Assembly: GCA_900542355.1 (NCBI GenBank)
Contig: UQNE01000005.1
Coordinates: forward strand, 55,336 to 119,335
From: an uncultured Bacteroidales bacterium
GTDB taxonomy: Bacteria; Bacteroidota; Bacteroidia; Bacteroidales; Paludibacteraceae
DNA: 64,000 bases
Direction: 5' to 3'
Part shown: positions 32,950 through 41,222 of the stretch, one piece after another
Numbering within the stretch: position 1 is the stretch's first letter
Layout: the number at the start of each line of letters is the position of its first letter
Made by a program: the position numbers and the translations under genes
Notes under the pieces: model-generated
Seen by the model: only the letters and a program-made list of their open reading frames with translations
What the model was told of the DNA's origin: nothing
Database searches by the model: none

Positions 32950-34544
32950 ACTTCTTTCGGTGGGGTGGAAGTGGTCTTGGGATAGTCGATATTGTAGTGC
33001 AATCCACGGCTCTCTTTGCGCTCAATAGCCTGACGGGTAATCAGATAACCTACATTGATCATATTGCGTAGTTCGCAGATGTCGCGCGTGGCTTTGACGC
33101 GTTTGAACAGGTCCTCGGTCTCTTCGTATAGCAGGTCGAGGCGTTCCCACGCACGGCGCAGACGCAGGTTGGAGCGCACTATACCTACATAAGTGGACAT
33201 CACCTGCCCCACCTCGCGTACATCTTGTGCTATGAGTACACGCTCCTCGTTAGATAGCGTACCCTCGTCGTTCCAATCGGGGATATTCTCGTTGAAATCG
33301 TAGTTTTCTATCATACTGAGGCTATGTTTCGCAGCCGCATCAGCATAGACAACGGCTTCGATAAGCGAGTTGCTTGCCAAGCGGTTACCACCGTGCAGAC
33401 CCGTGCAAGAGCATTCGCCTACGGCATACAAGCGATGGATAGACGACTCACCATCAAGGTTCACCTTGATACCACCGCACATATAGTGCGCACACGGTGC
33501 AACGGGGATATACTGTTTGGTTATGTCGATACCTATACTTAGGCACTTAGCATAGATATTGGGGAAATGGTGCTTGGTTTCTTCGGGATCTTTGTGCGTA
33601 ACATCAAGGCACACATGATCCAAACCGTGGATCTTCATCTCATTATCGATGGCGCGAGCCACTATATCACGCGGTGCAAGCGACAGACGCGGATCGTATT
33701 TCTGCATAAACTCCTCGCCGTTGGGCAGACGGAGTATTCCGCCATAACCGCGCATTGCCTCGGTAATCAGATAAGCGGGGTGTGTCTCGCCCGGGTGGAA
33801 AAGTGCCGTGGGATGGAACTGTACAAACTCCATATCTTTTACCTCGCCCTTTGCGCGATAGACCATAGCGATACCATCGCCCGTAGCAATATTCGGATTG
33901 GTGGTAGTGGCATACACCGCACCCGTTCCGCCCGTAGCCATCAGGGTAACACGGCTCAGATAAGTGTCTATCTTCCCTGTTTCCGGATTGAGGATATATG
34001 CTCCGTAGCACTCTATATCGGGAGTACGGCGCGTAACGCGCATTCCGAGGTGGTGCTGGGTAATGATTTCTACGGCAAAATGGTTCTCCAATACATCGAT
34101 AAACGGATTGTGGCGAACAGCCTCCATCAACCCGCGTTGAATCTCTGCTCCTGTATCATCAGCATGGTGTAAGATACGAAACTCCGAGTGTCCGCCCTCG
34201 CGGTGGAGATCAAAATTACCCTCGGCATTCTTATCAAAATTGACGCCCCAGTTGACCAGTTCTTGTATCTGTCGCGGAGCATTGCGTACCACTTGTTCTA
34301 CGGCTGCGGGGTCGCTCAGCCAATCGCCTGCCACCATCGTATCGTGGATATGTTTCTCAAAATCATCCACGAGCAAGTTAGTTACCGAAGCGATACCACC
34401 CTGTGCCTTGGCTGTATTGGCCTCGTCGAGCGTGGTTTTGCAGCAAAGGGCTATTTTATACTTCTGTGTACGCGCTACCTTGAGCGCGAAACTCATACCG
34501 GCAACTCCGCCGCCGATGATGAGAAAATCATATTTACGGGTCAT
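32943..34544 (-). CDS. nadB: L-aspartate oxidase
   Basis: A 533-residue flavoprotein that oxidises L-aspartate to iminoaspartate, the first step of NAD synthesis. The start at 34544 was chosen because the promoter -7 box lies at 34568-34575, downstream of the next in-frame ATG (34598). Motifs are the FAD loop IIGGGVAGMS, AQGGIAS, HREGGHSEFRILH, QFHPTALFHPG, ITEAMRGYGGILRLPNGEEF, and GECSCTGLHGGNRLASNSLIEAVVYA. It is followed by, and overlaps, the NlpC/P60 gene. nadA and nadC are not in the window. Confidence 0.96.
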   Translation of the reverse strand: MTRKYDFLIIGGGVAGMSFALKVARTQKYKIALCCKTTLDEANTAKAQGGIASVTNLLVDDFEKHIHDTMVAGDWLSDPAAVEQVVRNAPRQIQELVNWGVNFDKNAEGNFDLHREGGHSEFRILHHADDTGAEIQRGLMEAVRHNPFIDVLENHFAVEIITQHHLGMRVTRRTPDIECYGAYILNPETGKIDTYLSRVTLMATGGTGAVYATTTNPNIATGDGIAMVYRAKGEVKDMEFVQFHPTALFHPGETHPAYLITEAMRGYGGILRLPNGEEFMQKYDPRLSLAPRDIVARAIDNEMKIHGLDHVCLDVTHKDPEETKHHFPNIYAKCLSIGIDITKQYIPVAPCAHYMCGGIKVNLDGESSIHRLYAVGECSCTGLHGGNRLASNSLIEAVVYADAAAKHSLSMIENYDFNENIPDWNDEGTLSNEERVLIAQDVREVGQVMSTYVGIVRSNLRLRRAWERLDLLYEETEDLFKRVKATRDICELRNMINVGYLITRQAIERKESRGLHYNIDYPKTTSTPPKEVW

Positions 34545-34567
34545 TCCCTTAGTGTTTATTTTGAGCG

Positions 34568-34599
34568 CAAATTTACAGCAAAAATGCGATATATGCAAT
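34568..34599 (-). promoter_or_regulatory. Promoter of nadB
   Basis: Minus-strand TAAATTTG (plus 34568-34575) with ATTG (plus 34596-34599), spacing 20 nt. Confidence 0.65.
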
Positions 34600-34601
34600 A
34601 G

Positions 34602-35318
34602 TTAGCGTGCTTTTCCGAGCGCAAATACACTAAAACGAGCATCTCTACACACTTTCATTGCCTTGATACAAGCCCTAACGGTGCTGCCTGTCGTGATTAG
34701 GTCGTCCACTATGAGGATATGCTTATGGTAGAAATCCTCAGGGTGATTTACGCTAAACACTCCCTCTACATTAGCGGCACGGTCTTTGGCTTTCTTGAGG
34801 GCTTGCTGCGGGTTATCACGCACTCGGAGAACATGGGTGGTATCGACAGGGATACCCGTTGCCTCGCTCAATGCGCGTGCTATCCACTCCGACTGATTGT
34901 ACCCGCGTTCACGCAAACGATGTGGATGGAGGGGTATAGGTACGATATAGTCGATGTCATCAAAGAATCCGGCCTGCAAGAAGTCGGCGGCGGCTTCCGC
35001 TGCAAGGTCGTAGGCAATCTGTGGCTGCTCGTGAAATTTTATCTTATGGATTAGGTGTTGCACATCGGCACCTTTGTCGAAAAATAGAAACGACGCAGCC
35101 CGTTGAAATCGGGGCAAATCGGTAAAAAGCATCTCCGTCTGATTGCCACGCAGCACCGCTTGTTCGGTGCGTGGCAGACGCCGCATACACTCCGCACAGA
35201 GCGTGATATGCTCATCCTCCAACAGGCAACCGCACATCGCACAACGATGCGGGTAAAAAAGCGAGAGCAATGATTGCCCGATGGTATGGAAAAATGTTCG
35301 TATCACTATACTTAGCAA
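34602..35318 (-). CDS. comF: ComF-family phosphoribosyltransferase-like protein
   Basis: A 238-residue protein. An N-terminal zinc-finger-like region (CAMCGCLL and CAEC) precedes a phosphoribosyltransferase fold with HPHRLRERGYNQSEWIA and the PRPP-loop motif HILIVDDLITTGSTV. ComF proteins are linked to DNA uptake or processing in competent bacteria, but in most Bacteroidales their role is unproven. The frame has no ATG at its 5' end: TTG at 35318 or GTG at 35306 are the candidates. It lies just upstream of nadB. Confidence 0.9.
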   Translation of the reverse strand: MLSIVIRTFFHTIGQSLLSLFYPHRCAMCGCLLEDEHITLCAECMRRLPRTEQAVLRGNQTEMLFTDLPRFQRAASFLFFDKGADVQHLIHKIKFHEQPQIAYDLAAEAAADFLQAGFFDDIDYIVPIPLHPHRLRERGYNQSEWIARALSEATGIPVDTTHVLRVRDNPQQALKKAKDRAANVEGVFSVNHPEDFYHKHILIVDDLITTGSTVRACIKAMKVCRDARFSVFALGKAR

Positions 35319-35367
35319 GAAACGAAACCTACCCGAACTATCTGAATAGGTAAGATAATTCGGGCAA
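35318..35367 (-). terminator. Terminator of uxaA
   Basis: CCCGAA (35332-35337) and TTCGGG (35359-35364) pair with an inner TATCT/AGATA stem; on the minus strand GGTTTCGTTTCTTG follows. Confidence 0.65.
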
Positions 35368-35392
35368 GGTTTTCCGTTGAAATCGAGAGAAA

Positions 35393-36874
35393 TTAGAGTG
35401 TTACACCGGTTTTGAAGATAGCAATCTCGTGATAGCCGTTCTTCTCATTGTTGGTGTGCGCGCCATTGGCAACCTCGATGACATAGTCGGTAAAGTGCTT
35501 AGCCACCTGCTCCATCGGTTCGCCCTCTGCAATCACTCCTGCATTGAAATCAATCCACTTGGGTTTGTTGTGATACAGGTTGGAGTTGGTACTAACCTTC
35601 ATCGTAGGTACATAAGTGCCAAACGGCGTACCGCGTCCTGTGGTGAATAGCACGATATGACAGCCTGCCGAAGCCAATGCCGTAGCCGCCACAAGGTCGT
35701 TGCCCGGTGCAGAGAGCAGGTTCAGTCCTCTCACTTGCAATCGCTCTCCATAAGGCAGCACCCCGCACACCAACGACTTACCACATTTCTGCGTGCAGCC
35801 GAGTGCCTTATCCTCCAGGGTAGAGATACCGCCCGCCTTGTTCCCCGGCGACGGGTTCTCGCCTACAGGTTCACCATGAGAAAGGAAATAGTCCTTAAAG
35901 TCGTTAATCAAGTGTACCGTCTGATCGAACAACTCACGATTGGCGCACCGATCCATTAGGATAGTCTCTGCGCCGAACATCTCCGGCACCTCGGTCAGTA
36001 CGGTAGTACCGCCTTGCGCCACAAGATAATCGGAGAACATACCGAGCAGCGGATTGGCTGTGATGCCCGAGAATCCGTCCGAACCACCGCATTTAAGACC
36101 GACACGCAATTCGCTCAACGGGCATTCCTCGCGCTTGTCTTGCTCTGTGAGGTCGTACAACTCACGCAGTATCGGCATACAATAGTCCACCTCATCGCCT
36201 TCTATTTTCTGACTGACCACAAAGCGTACACGCTCCTTATCGTAGTCGCCGCAGAAAGCCTCGAACACATCCGGCTGGTTATTCTCGCAGCCCAAACCTA
36301 CTACCAACACCGCCCCTGCATTAGGATGATGTACCATATCACGCAATATCTTCTTGGTGTTCTCGTGGTCATCGCCTAACTGCGAGCAACCGTAGTTGTG
36401 CGGAAAAGCAAATATATTGTCCGCCCCGGTCTCACGGCGCAGACGCTCAGCCAGTTGATTCACTATACCGTTCACGCAACCTACGGTAGGGATAATCCAC
36501 ACCTCGTTGCGGATACCTACTTGACCGTCTTTGCGGCGATAACCCATAAAAGTACGGTGCTCGTCGGGGATAGACAACACTACCTCTTTGGGGTGGTATT
36601 CGTAGGAGAGAAGTCCTGCCAAGTTGGTCTTGATATTGTGTTCGTTCATCCACGAACCCGCAGGTTTATCCTCTAAGGCATGCCCGATAGGAAACCCGTA
36701 TTTGATTACATTATCGCCCTTATGGAGGTCGCAGATAGCAATCTTATGCCCCGCAGGAATATCCTCTCGGATAGTAATCTGACGCCCGTCCACCTCTATG
36801 GTGCTGCCTGCCTGTTGCGGCAAGATAGCCACCACTACATTGTCCGACGGATTGATTTTCAGTATATTAGTCAT
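35393..36874 (-). CDS. uxaA: Altronate dehydratase
   Basis: A 493-residue UxaA, which dehydrates D-altronate to 2-keto-3-deoxygluconate in galacturonate catabolism. The N-terminal SAF domain (about residues 1-95: DIPAGHKIAICDLHKGDNVIKYGFPIG) is fused to the catalytic domain (GYRRKDGQVGIRNEVWIIPTVGCVN, FPHNYGCSQLGDDHE, LKCGGSDGFSGITANPLLG, LFTTGRGTPFGTYVPTMKVSTN). The cysteine-containing motifs are consistent with its Fe-dependent chemistry. uxaB lies directly upstream with a hairpin between them. Confidence 0.95.
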   Translation of the reverse strand: MTNILKINPSDNVVVAILPQQAGSTIEVDGRQITIREDIPAGHKIAICDLHKGDNVIKYGFPIGHALEDKPAGSWMNEHNIKTNLAGLLSYEYHPKEVVLSIPDEHRTFMGYRRKDGQVGIRNEVWIIPTVGCVNGIVNQLAERLRRETGADNIFAFPHNYGCSQLGDDHENTKKILRDMVHHPNAGAVLVVGLGCENNQPDVFEAFCGDYDKERVRFVVSQKIEGDEVDYCMPILRELYDLTEQDKREECPLSELRVGLKCGGSDGFSGITANPLLGMFSDYLVAQGGTTVLTEVPEMFGAETILMDRCANRELFDQTVHLINDFKDYFLSHGEPVGENPSPGNKAGGISTLEDKALGCTQKCGKSLVCGVLPYGERLQVRGLNLLSAPGNDLVAATALASAGCHIVLFTTGRGTPFGTYVPTMKVSTNSNLYHNKPKWIDFNAGVIAEGEPMEQVAKHFTDYVIEVANGAHTNNEKNGYHEIAIFKTGVTL

Positions 36875-36898
36875 TTCTCGATAGTGTCTTGATAGTTA

Positions 36899-36930
36899 GA
36901 AAAAGGAGGAGTAATCGACTCCTCCCTTTT
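36899..36930 (-). terminator. Hairpin between uxaB and uxaA
   Basis: GGAGGAGT and ACTCCTCC pair around AATCG; on the minus strand TTTTTCT follows. No separate promoter for uxaA is visible in the 75-nt gap, so this probably attenuates rather than ends the transcript. Confidence 0.7.
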
Positions 36931-36949
36931 CCTCTTATTTGTATTCAGA

Positions 36950-38434
36950 TTAAAGAATCGACTTAACAGTTTCCACCATACCCTTCGACTGAATATCGTT
37001 GAGGAAGCCCTCTACCATATCTGTCAAGCCGGGGATCTCGTTGAGGTTCTGCTTGCTCTCTTTCCAAATGATGTCGGTCGCACCGAGTACACCTTCTGCC
37101 ACTTTGCGTATGTCGCCGGTAGCCCACAATTGAGCCAGCAAGTCCATAATCTCCTGAGCATCATTGGGTTGGATAGGTGCGCCGTCTGCACGAGTACCGC
37201 CTTTGTAGTAGGTGATGATAGCAGCCAAACCGAGTACCAAGCCCTTAGGCAACTGCCCCTTGCGCTCTAGATAGGTCTTCAAACCGGGCAGGTCGCGCGT
37301 CTCGAATTTCGGGAACGAATTGAGCATGATAGAGGTAACTTGGTGATCTACATACGGGTTGTTGAAACGCTCCAACACATCGCTTGCGAATTGGCGCAAC
37401 TCATCCATCGGCAGGTTGAGCGTCTCCATCAACTCCTCGAACTGCACTTTGTGGATATATTTTCCGATAACCGGGTCGTTGCAAGCGTCGCGCACAATAT
37501 TGATTCCGCTCAGATAAGCCACCGGCGAGAGAACGGTGTGAGGACCATTGAGCAACGTAACTTTGCGCTCGTGGTAAGGTTTTTCGCTCTCGGCAATCAG
37601 CACATGCAAACCGGCTTTCTCTGCGGGGAACTCCTCACGCAACTCCTCAATCGACATATTCTCCGGCTTTTCAATTACCCAGAGGTGGAAAATCTCGGCT
37701 TGTACTACGAGGTTATCCGCATAGCCCACTTTCTCTTGAATAGCGGCAATATCTTTGCGCGGGAAGCCCGGCACGATACGATCCACAAGCGTAGCGCAGA
37801 CATAGTTGTAATTGGTAAACCAATCCTTAAAGCCTTGATAATCAGCACCAAGATCCTCTTTCCACAACTCGATGTATTGATAGATGCACTCTTTGAGGTG
37901 GTGTCCGTTCAAGAAAATCAACTCGCAAGGCATCAGGATAAGACCTTTTTTCGGGTCGCCGTTGAAAGTCTTGTAACGGCGATAGAGCAGTTGTACCAAC
38001 TTACCCGGGTACGAACTTGCAGGTGCGTCGGTAAACTTGCAAGCAGGGTCGAAAGTGATACCTGCCTCAGTGGTATTGGAGATAACAAAGCGAATCTCGG
38101 GTTGGTCAGCCAATGCCATAAACGCCGCATTCTGCGAATACGGATTGAGCGCACGAGAGATTACATCGATACGCTCCAACGAATTGACAGCCTCACCGTT
38201 GAGACGACCTTGCAGGTTCACATGATACAAACCGTCCTGTCCGTTGAGCCAATCTACCATTCCGCGCTCTATAGGTTGTACTACGACCACAGAGGCGTTG
38301 AAATTGGTCTTTGCGTCCATATTCCAAATAATCCAATCCACAAATGCGCGAAGGAAATTACCCTCACCGAATTGGATGATTTTCTCAGGTGCCACGCTCT
38401 TGGGGGCAGTCAGTTTGTTAAGTGCTTTCTTCAT
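36950..38434 (-). CDS. uxaB: Tagaturonate reductase (altronate oxidoreductase)
   Basis: A 494-residue member of the mannitol dehydrogenase superfamily, which reduces tagaturonate to altronate with NADH. Motifs are IIQFGEGNFLRAFVDWIIWNMD at the Rossmann start, VVVVQPIERG, FVISNTTEAGI, LMPCELIFLNGHHLKECI, FTNYNYVCATLVDRIVPGFP and KVTLLNGPHTVLSPVAYLSG. It works directly before UxaA in the pathway. The isomerase (uxaC) and KDG kinase are not in the window. A promoter lies upstream. Confidence 0.94.
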   Translation of the reverse strand: MKKALNKLTAPKSVAPEKIIQFGEGNFLRAFVDWIIWNMDAKTNFNASVVVVQPIERGMVDWLNGQDGLYHVNLQGRLNGEAVNSLERIDVISRALNPYSQNAAFMALADQPEIRFVISNTTEAGITFDPACKFTDAPASSYPGKLVQLLYRRYKTFNGDPKKGLILMPCELIFLNGHHLKECIYQYIELWKEDLGADYQGFKDWFTNYNYVCATLVDRIVPGFPRKDIAAIQEKVGYADNLVVQAEIFHLWVIEKPENMSIEELREEFPAEKAGLHVLIAESEKPYHERKVTLLNGPHTVLSPVAYLSGINIVRDACNDPVIGKYIHKVQFEELMETLNLPMDELRQFASDVLERFNNPYVDHQVTSIMLNSFPKFETRDLPGLKTYLERKGQLPKGLVLGLAAIITYYKGGTRADGAPIQPNDAQEIMDLLAQLWATGDIRKVAEGVLGATDIIWKESKQNLNEIPGLTDMVEGFLNDIQSKGMVETVKSIL

Positions 38435-38481
38435 AATAAAGACATTTTATTGTTTAGTAGTATTTTGCAAAATTGATGTTG

Positions 38482-38513
38482 CAAAATTAGTACAATTCTG
38501 CGGTCTATGCAAG
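38482..38513 (-). promoter_or_regulatory. Promoter of uxaB-uxaA
   Basis: Minus-strand TAATTTTG (plus 38482-38489) with CTTG (plus 38510-38513), spacing 20 nt. Confidence 0.65.
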
Positions 38514-38519
38514 TATAAA

Positions 38520-39023
38520 ATGTCATAATATGTGGAAAAATTGTTCACTGCCGCTCGCAACACCCCTTCCGCCCTCGCAAAACACCATCAACCGCCTTGC
38601 CATACACCTACACTCTATTCTACACCTAACGCCCACCTACACCTGCATCTGCACTCACTACACCTGCACCCACTACCCCCTTCCGTGTAACAATGTAACA
38701 GTGTAACACCCTATCCCCTAATATATACCCGCCCGCACACGCATAAGGGTATAAGTATTGAGAAACTATCTGTTACATGCTACACCGTTACACCACTCAA
38801 TCTACCTTTGTCAAACCACCGACCAATCCGCAAAAAGATAGCCAAGCCCTAAAAATGACTGACCCAATTGCGAACCATTACACACCCACATCAATATACC
38901 TGCTGCCCCTTCTATCAGCAATCTATAGCAAAATAGACTGTTACACACCATACCAGGAAATCGATTAGCGCACAAAAACAAATTGCCAACACTACACCCG
39001 AAAAACTACCAAAATGTCAATCC
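38520..39023. other. Low-complexity intergenic region
   Basis: About 500 bp without a credible gene. It is rich in CTACACCT-type words (at least four partial copies at about 38600-38680). It has three consecutive 8-bp units, TGTAACAA, TGTAACAG and TGTAACAC (38686-38709), and complementary TGTTACA and TTACAC words near 38770-38794 that could pair with them. A 63-codon frame at 38777-38968 has no recognisable features. Confidence 0.6.
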
Positions 39024-39078
39024 GTCTTTGAGCCGACCTCATCGAACTCTTGTCGAGACTTTGTCGAGACCTAACGCC
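39024..39078 (-). repeat. 11-bp-period intergenic array, inverted copy of 24591-24645
   Basis: On the plus strand the five units read GTCTTTGAGCC, GACCTCATCGA, ACTCTTGTCGA, GACTTTGTCGA, GACCTAACGCC. The reverse complement aligns with 24591-24645 unit by unit. CAAAATG words flank this copy too (39093-39099 and 39124-39130). Confidence 0.8.
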
Positions 39079-39153
39079 CAAATCGCATTTATCAAAATGC
39101 TACTACACCTCTTGTTTCAACTTACAAAATGACACAAATGGTACATACCTAAT

Positions 39154-39831
39154 TTACTCACGAGTATTTGGATAATAGTTCCTTCCACAACCATATTCTT
39201 CCAATTTTCCTTCCTCGATCAGTCGATTAATCACTTCTACCGCGTCCTCTATAGTTACCTCCTCTTTATTCCTTTTGCGGAAACGGATAGTAGATTTATG
39301 CGCCAACTTGGCGATAGTAGATTCTTGGATATTATACACCTCCTTATAAGGTGCATCAAAGGGATGTTGATTATTCGGGAGCAGTGGAATTGTATCCAAA
39401 TCGACATCGCACAACTGTTCCCAATTGATATCCAAAAAATCGACATACTCAATCAACCTAGTGTATGGATATGCCATATAGTACCCGCCTTTAAGAGCAA
39501 TAAACTTGGGCTGTGTCGCCAATTCGCATATATCATACGATGTTCCGACAAAACCATAGGGGTTATCTCCCCTATCATCCATCTTTGTAAATAATGGCGC
39601 ATTTTCATAGAGTTTCGGATAAATCGGAATGCAGTATTTTTTTGTAAAATAGCAACCACGAATCTCATCCAGGTATATCTGGTATGTGTTGTCTAAAGAA
39701 CTATTGATTTTGACGCGTACTTTCTGCAATATGATACTATCAGCAGGAAGAAAAATATCTATACTTTGTTCCGTAGGTCCATCAGGGAAACTCCACACAC
39801 ACGAAACACATATACCCATACTCAACAACAA
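39154..39831 (-). CDS. Exported protein of unknown function
   Basis: A frame of 225 residues from a TTG at 39831. A signal-peptide-like stretch (NRNLFYAGISLLLSMGICVS) continues about 10 codons further upstream, where the frame has ATT ATA but no ATG, so the true start is uncertain and may be a non-standard or mutated codon. The mature part has IRGCYFTKKYCIPIYPKLYEN and a C-terminal helical segment (EEVTIEDAVEVINRLIEEGK). I do not recognise the family. It is the last gene of a three-gene unit behind the 41115-41122 promoter. Confidence 0.65.
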   Translation of the reverse strand: MLLSMGICVSCVWSFPDGPTEQSIDIFLPADSIILQKVRVKINSSLDNTYQIYLDEIRGCYFTKKYCIPIYPKLYENAPLFTKMDDRGDNPYGFVGTSYDICELATQPKFIALKGGYYMAYPYTRLIEYVDFLDINWEQLCDVDLDTIPLLPNNQHPFDAPYKEVYNIQESTIAKLAHKSTIRFRKRNKEEVTIEDAVEVINRLIEEGKLEEYGCGRNYYPNTRE

Positions 39832-39888
39832 GGATATACCTGCATAAAATAAATTTCTGTTTTTTATAATGCAATAAGTTTTAGATAT

Positions 39889-40644
39889 TTATTTTTCCAA
39901 TTCTCCAATTTTCTGCTGCAGTTCTTTGATCTGCCTGTCCTGCTCGATGATATAGAGCGTCAGTTCTTCTACTTTTTGCAGTAGTTGAAATTGCAACTCA
40001 TTGACACTCACCCCATTTTGTTGCATTTCCACAGCGGATTGTATCTCGGGCAAGTGCTTATTTTCCTCTATAAACGATTGCACCTCGCTCAGCGGACGCA
40101 AACGATAGTCGGTATCGAATACAAAGTCTGCACCGCCGACACCATCCAAATTAACCAATATCTCTCTCGCACGGATAGTACCCACTACATCCAATTTATA
40201 CGCAGGAGCCGTAGTACCTATACCAAAGTTACCGGCATTGTTAAACCAACAATTACCTTCCGTCCACAATTCGATTTTCTCGGTCTGCTTATTCACACCC
40301 GTTGCCGTATACATCCGCAAACGAGAAAATAGTATCTCAGAAGAACACCCACCTGGCATCAAATCAATAGAATTATGTACTATAGCACCTGCAGGCGTAC
40401 CCATTACCAACGAATGCGCATTCCAATATAAATAACTGTAATACCAACCATCGCGCACCGAAACACTGCGCAAAAACATTTCACCATTCACATCCAATTT
40501 GTATGCTGGCACAATGCCTATACCTACTTTAGATGATGCAGAAGTAGGACTGTACAACGAACCGTTGCTTGTCAACCATGATTGGCCAAAGGTCGTTCCG
40601 CACGCCAATAGCGCAATCAAACATAAAAGAAAAATTCGTTTCAT
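39889..40644 (-). CDS. Secreted tail-fibre-like protein with coiled-coil end
   Basis: A 251-residue exported protein with signal peptide MKRIFLLCLIALLACGTTFG. Two GIGT-type repeats of the tail-fibre kind are visible (KVGIGIVPAYKLDVNGEMFL and FGIGTTAPAYKLDVVGTIRA). They are followed by DFVFDTDYRLRPLSEVQSFI and HLPEIQSAVEMQQNGVSVNE, then a leucine-rich coiled coil (LLQKVEELTLYIIEQDRQIK) to the end. This layout is common in Bacteroidota secreted proteins related to trimeric fibre proteins with S74-like ends. It is probably a surface or adhesive structure. It is the middle gene of the unit. Confidence 0.82.
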   Translation of the reverse strand: MKRIFLLCLIALLACGTTFGQSWLTSNGSLYSPTSASSKVGIGIVPAYKLDVNGEMFLRSVSVRDGWYYSYLYWNAHSLVMGTPAGAIVHNSIDLMPGGCSSEILFSRLRMYTATGVNKQTEKIELWTEGNCWFNNAGNFGIGTTAPAYKLDVVGTIRAREILVNLDGVGGADFVFDTDYRLRPLSEVQSFIEENKHLPEIQSAVEMQQNGVSVNELQFQLLQKVEELTLYIIEQDRQIKELQQKIGELEK

Positions 40645-40672
40645 AAAATAGAATTTAATTTATAGTTAGTAT

Positions 40673-41053
40673 TTACTTTGCATAAAACCTGCCATCTACG
40701 GCGGTATTTTCGGATGAAATACGAATCATATATATTCCTGCAGAAGGAAGAGTCATCTCGGTTTCATCTATAAAGTCCTGCTTTGCCACCACCCCGCCGG
40801 TAGTTTCACAGCGTACCTCTACATACGCAGGCAGGTCGGTATCCGCTTTTACCATAATATCCTTACCATTTACTGTAGCACGGAAGCGATTCGGATCTGT
40901 TTCACCCCTTCCCATATCCCGATCGTTATCCATAGGGATACACATATTTGTCGGAAACAGAAGTATATCCTCTCCGATTGTAGCAGTTAGTTGAGCAAAC
41001 ATAGAGCACATACTCAATAAGCAAAAGAAAAGCAATAAGGAATGTTTCTTCAT
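40673..41053 (-). CDS. Small secreted DUF3244-like protein
   Basis: A 126-residue protein from ATG 41053, chosen because it gives signal peptide MKKHSLLLFFCLLSMCSMFA; the longer frame upstream has no signal. The body ends with VEVRCETTGGVVAKQDFIDE, MTLPSAGIYMIRIS and VDGRFYAK, the pattern of a small Ig-like or sorting-type fold seen in DUF3244 proteins of Bacteroidales. It is the first gene after a promoter carrying the CTGATTATCAG palindrome and lies directly downstream of the decayed TPR-HTH regulator, so it is the likely target of that regulator. Confidence 0.75.
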   Translation of the reverse strand: MKKHSLLLFFCLLSMCSMFAQLTATIGEDILLFPTNMCIPMDNDRDMGRGETDPNRFRATVNGKDIMVKADTDLPAYVEVRCETTGGVVAKQDFIDETEMTLPSAGIYMIRISSENTAVDGRFYAK

Positions 41054-41114
41054 AGGTTGAATTGTCATTTTTACAAGATTAGACATCGAGGTTAGTTGCA
41101 ACTAATTTTGAGTG

Positions 41115-41145
41115 CAAAGTTAGTACAAATATGGCGCATACACAA
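41115..41145 (-). promoter_or_regulatory. Promoter of the 41053-39154 unit
   Basis: Minus-strand TAACTTTG (plus 41115-41122) with TTTG (plus 41142-41145), spacing 19 nt. Confidence 0.75.
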
Positions 41146-41178
41146 ATCAAAATAATGGAATAATACGCCTATAACTTA

Positions 41179-41189
41179 CTGATTATCAG
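41179..41189. promoter_or_regulatory. CTGATTATCAG palindrome upstream of the DUF3244-like gene
   Basis: Identical to 30384-30394 and in the same position relative to the -7 box (56 against 57 nt). The flanks also agree: TAAC three bases before it and TA two bases after it in both places. Confidence 0.6.
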
Positions 41190-41222
41190 CATACACAAAA
41201 TGCAGATATTGAAAACGCACAC

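Noticed and set aside
38777..38968. 63-codon frame in the low-complexity gap
   Set aside because: No promoter, no recognisable features, and it spans repeat-rich sequence.
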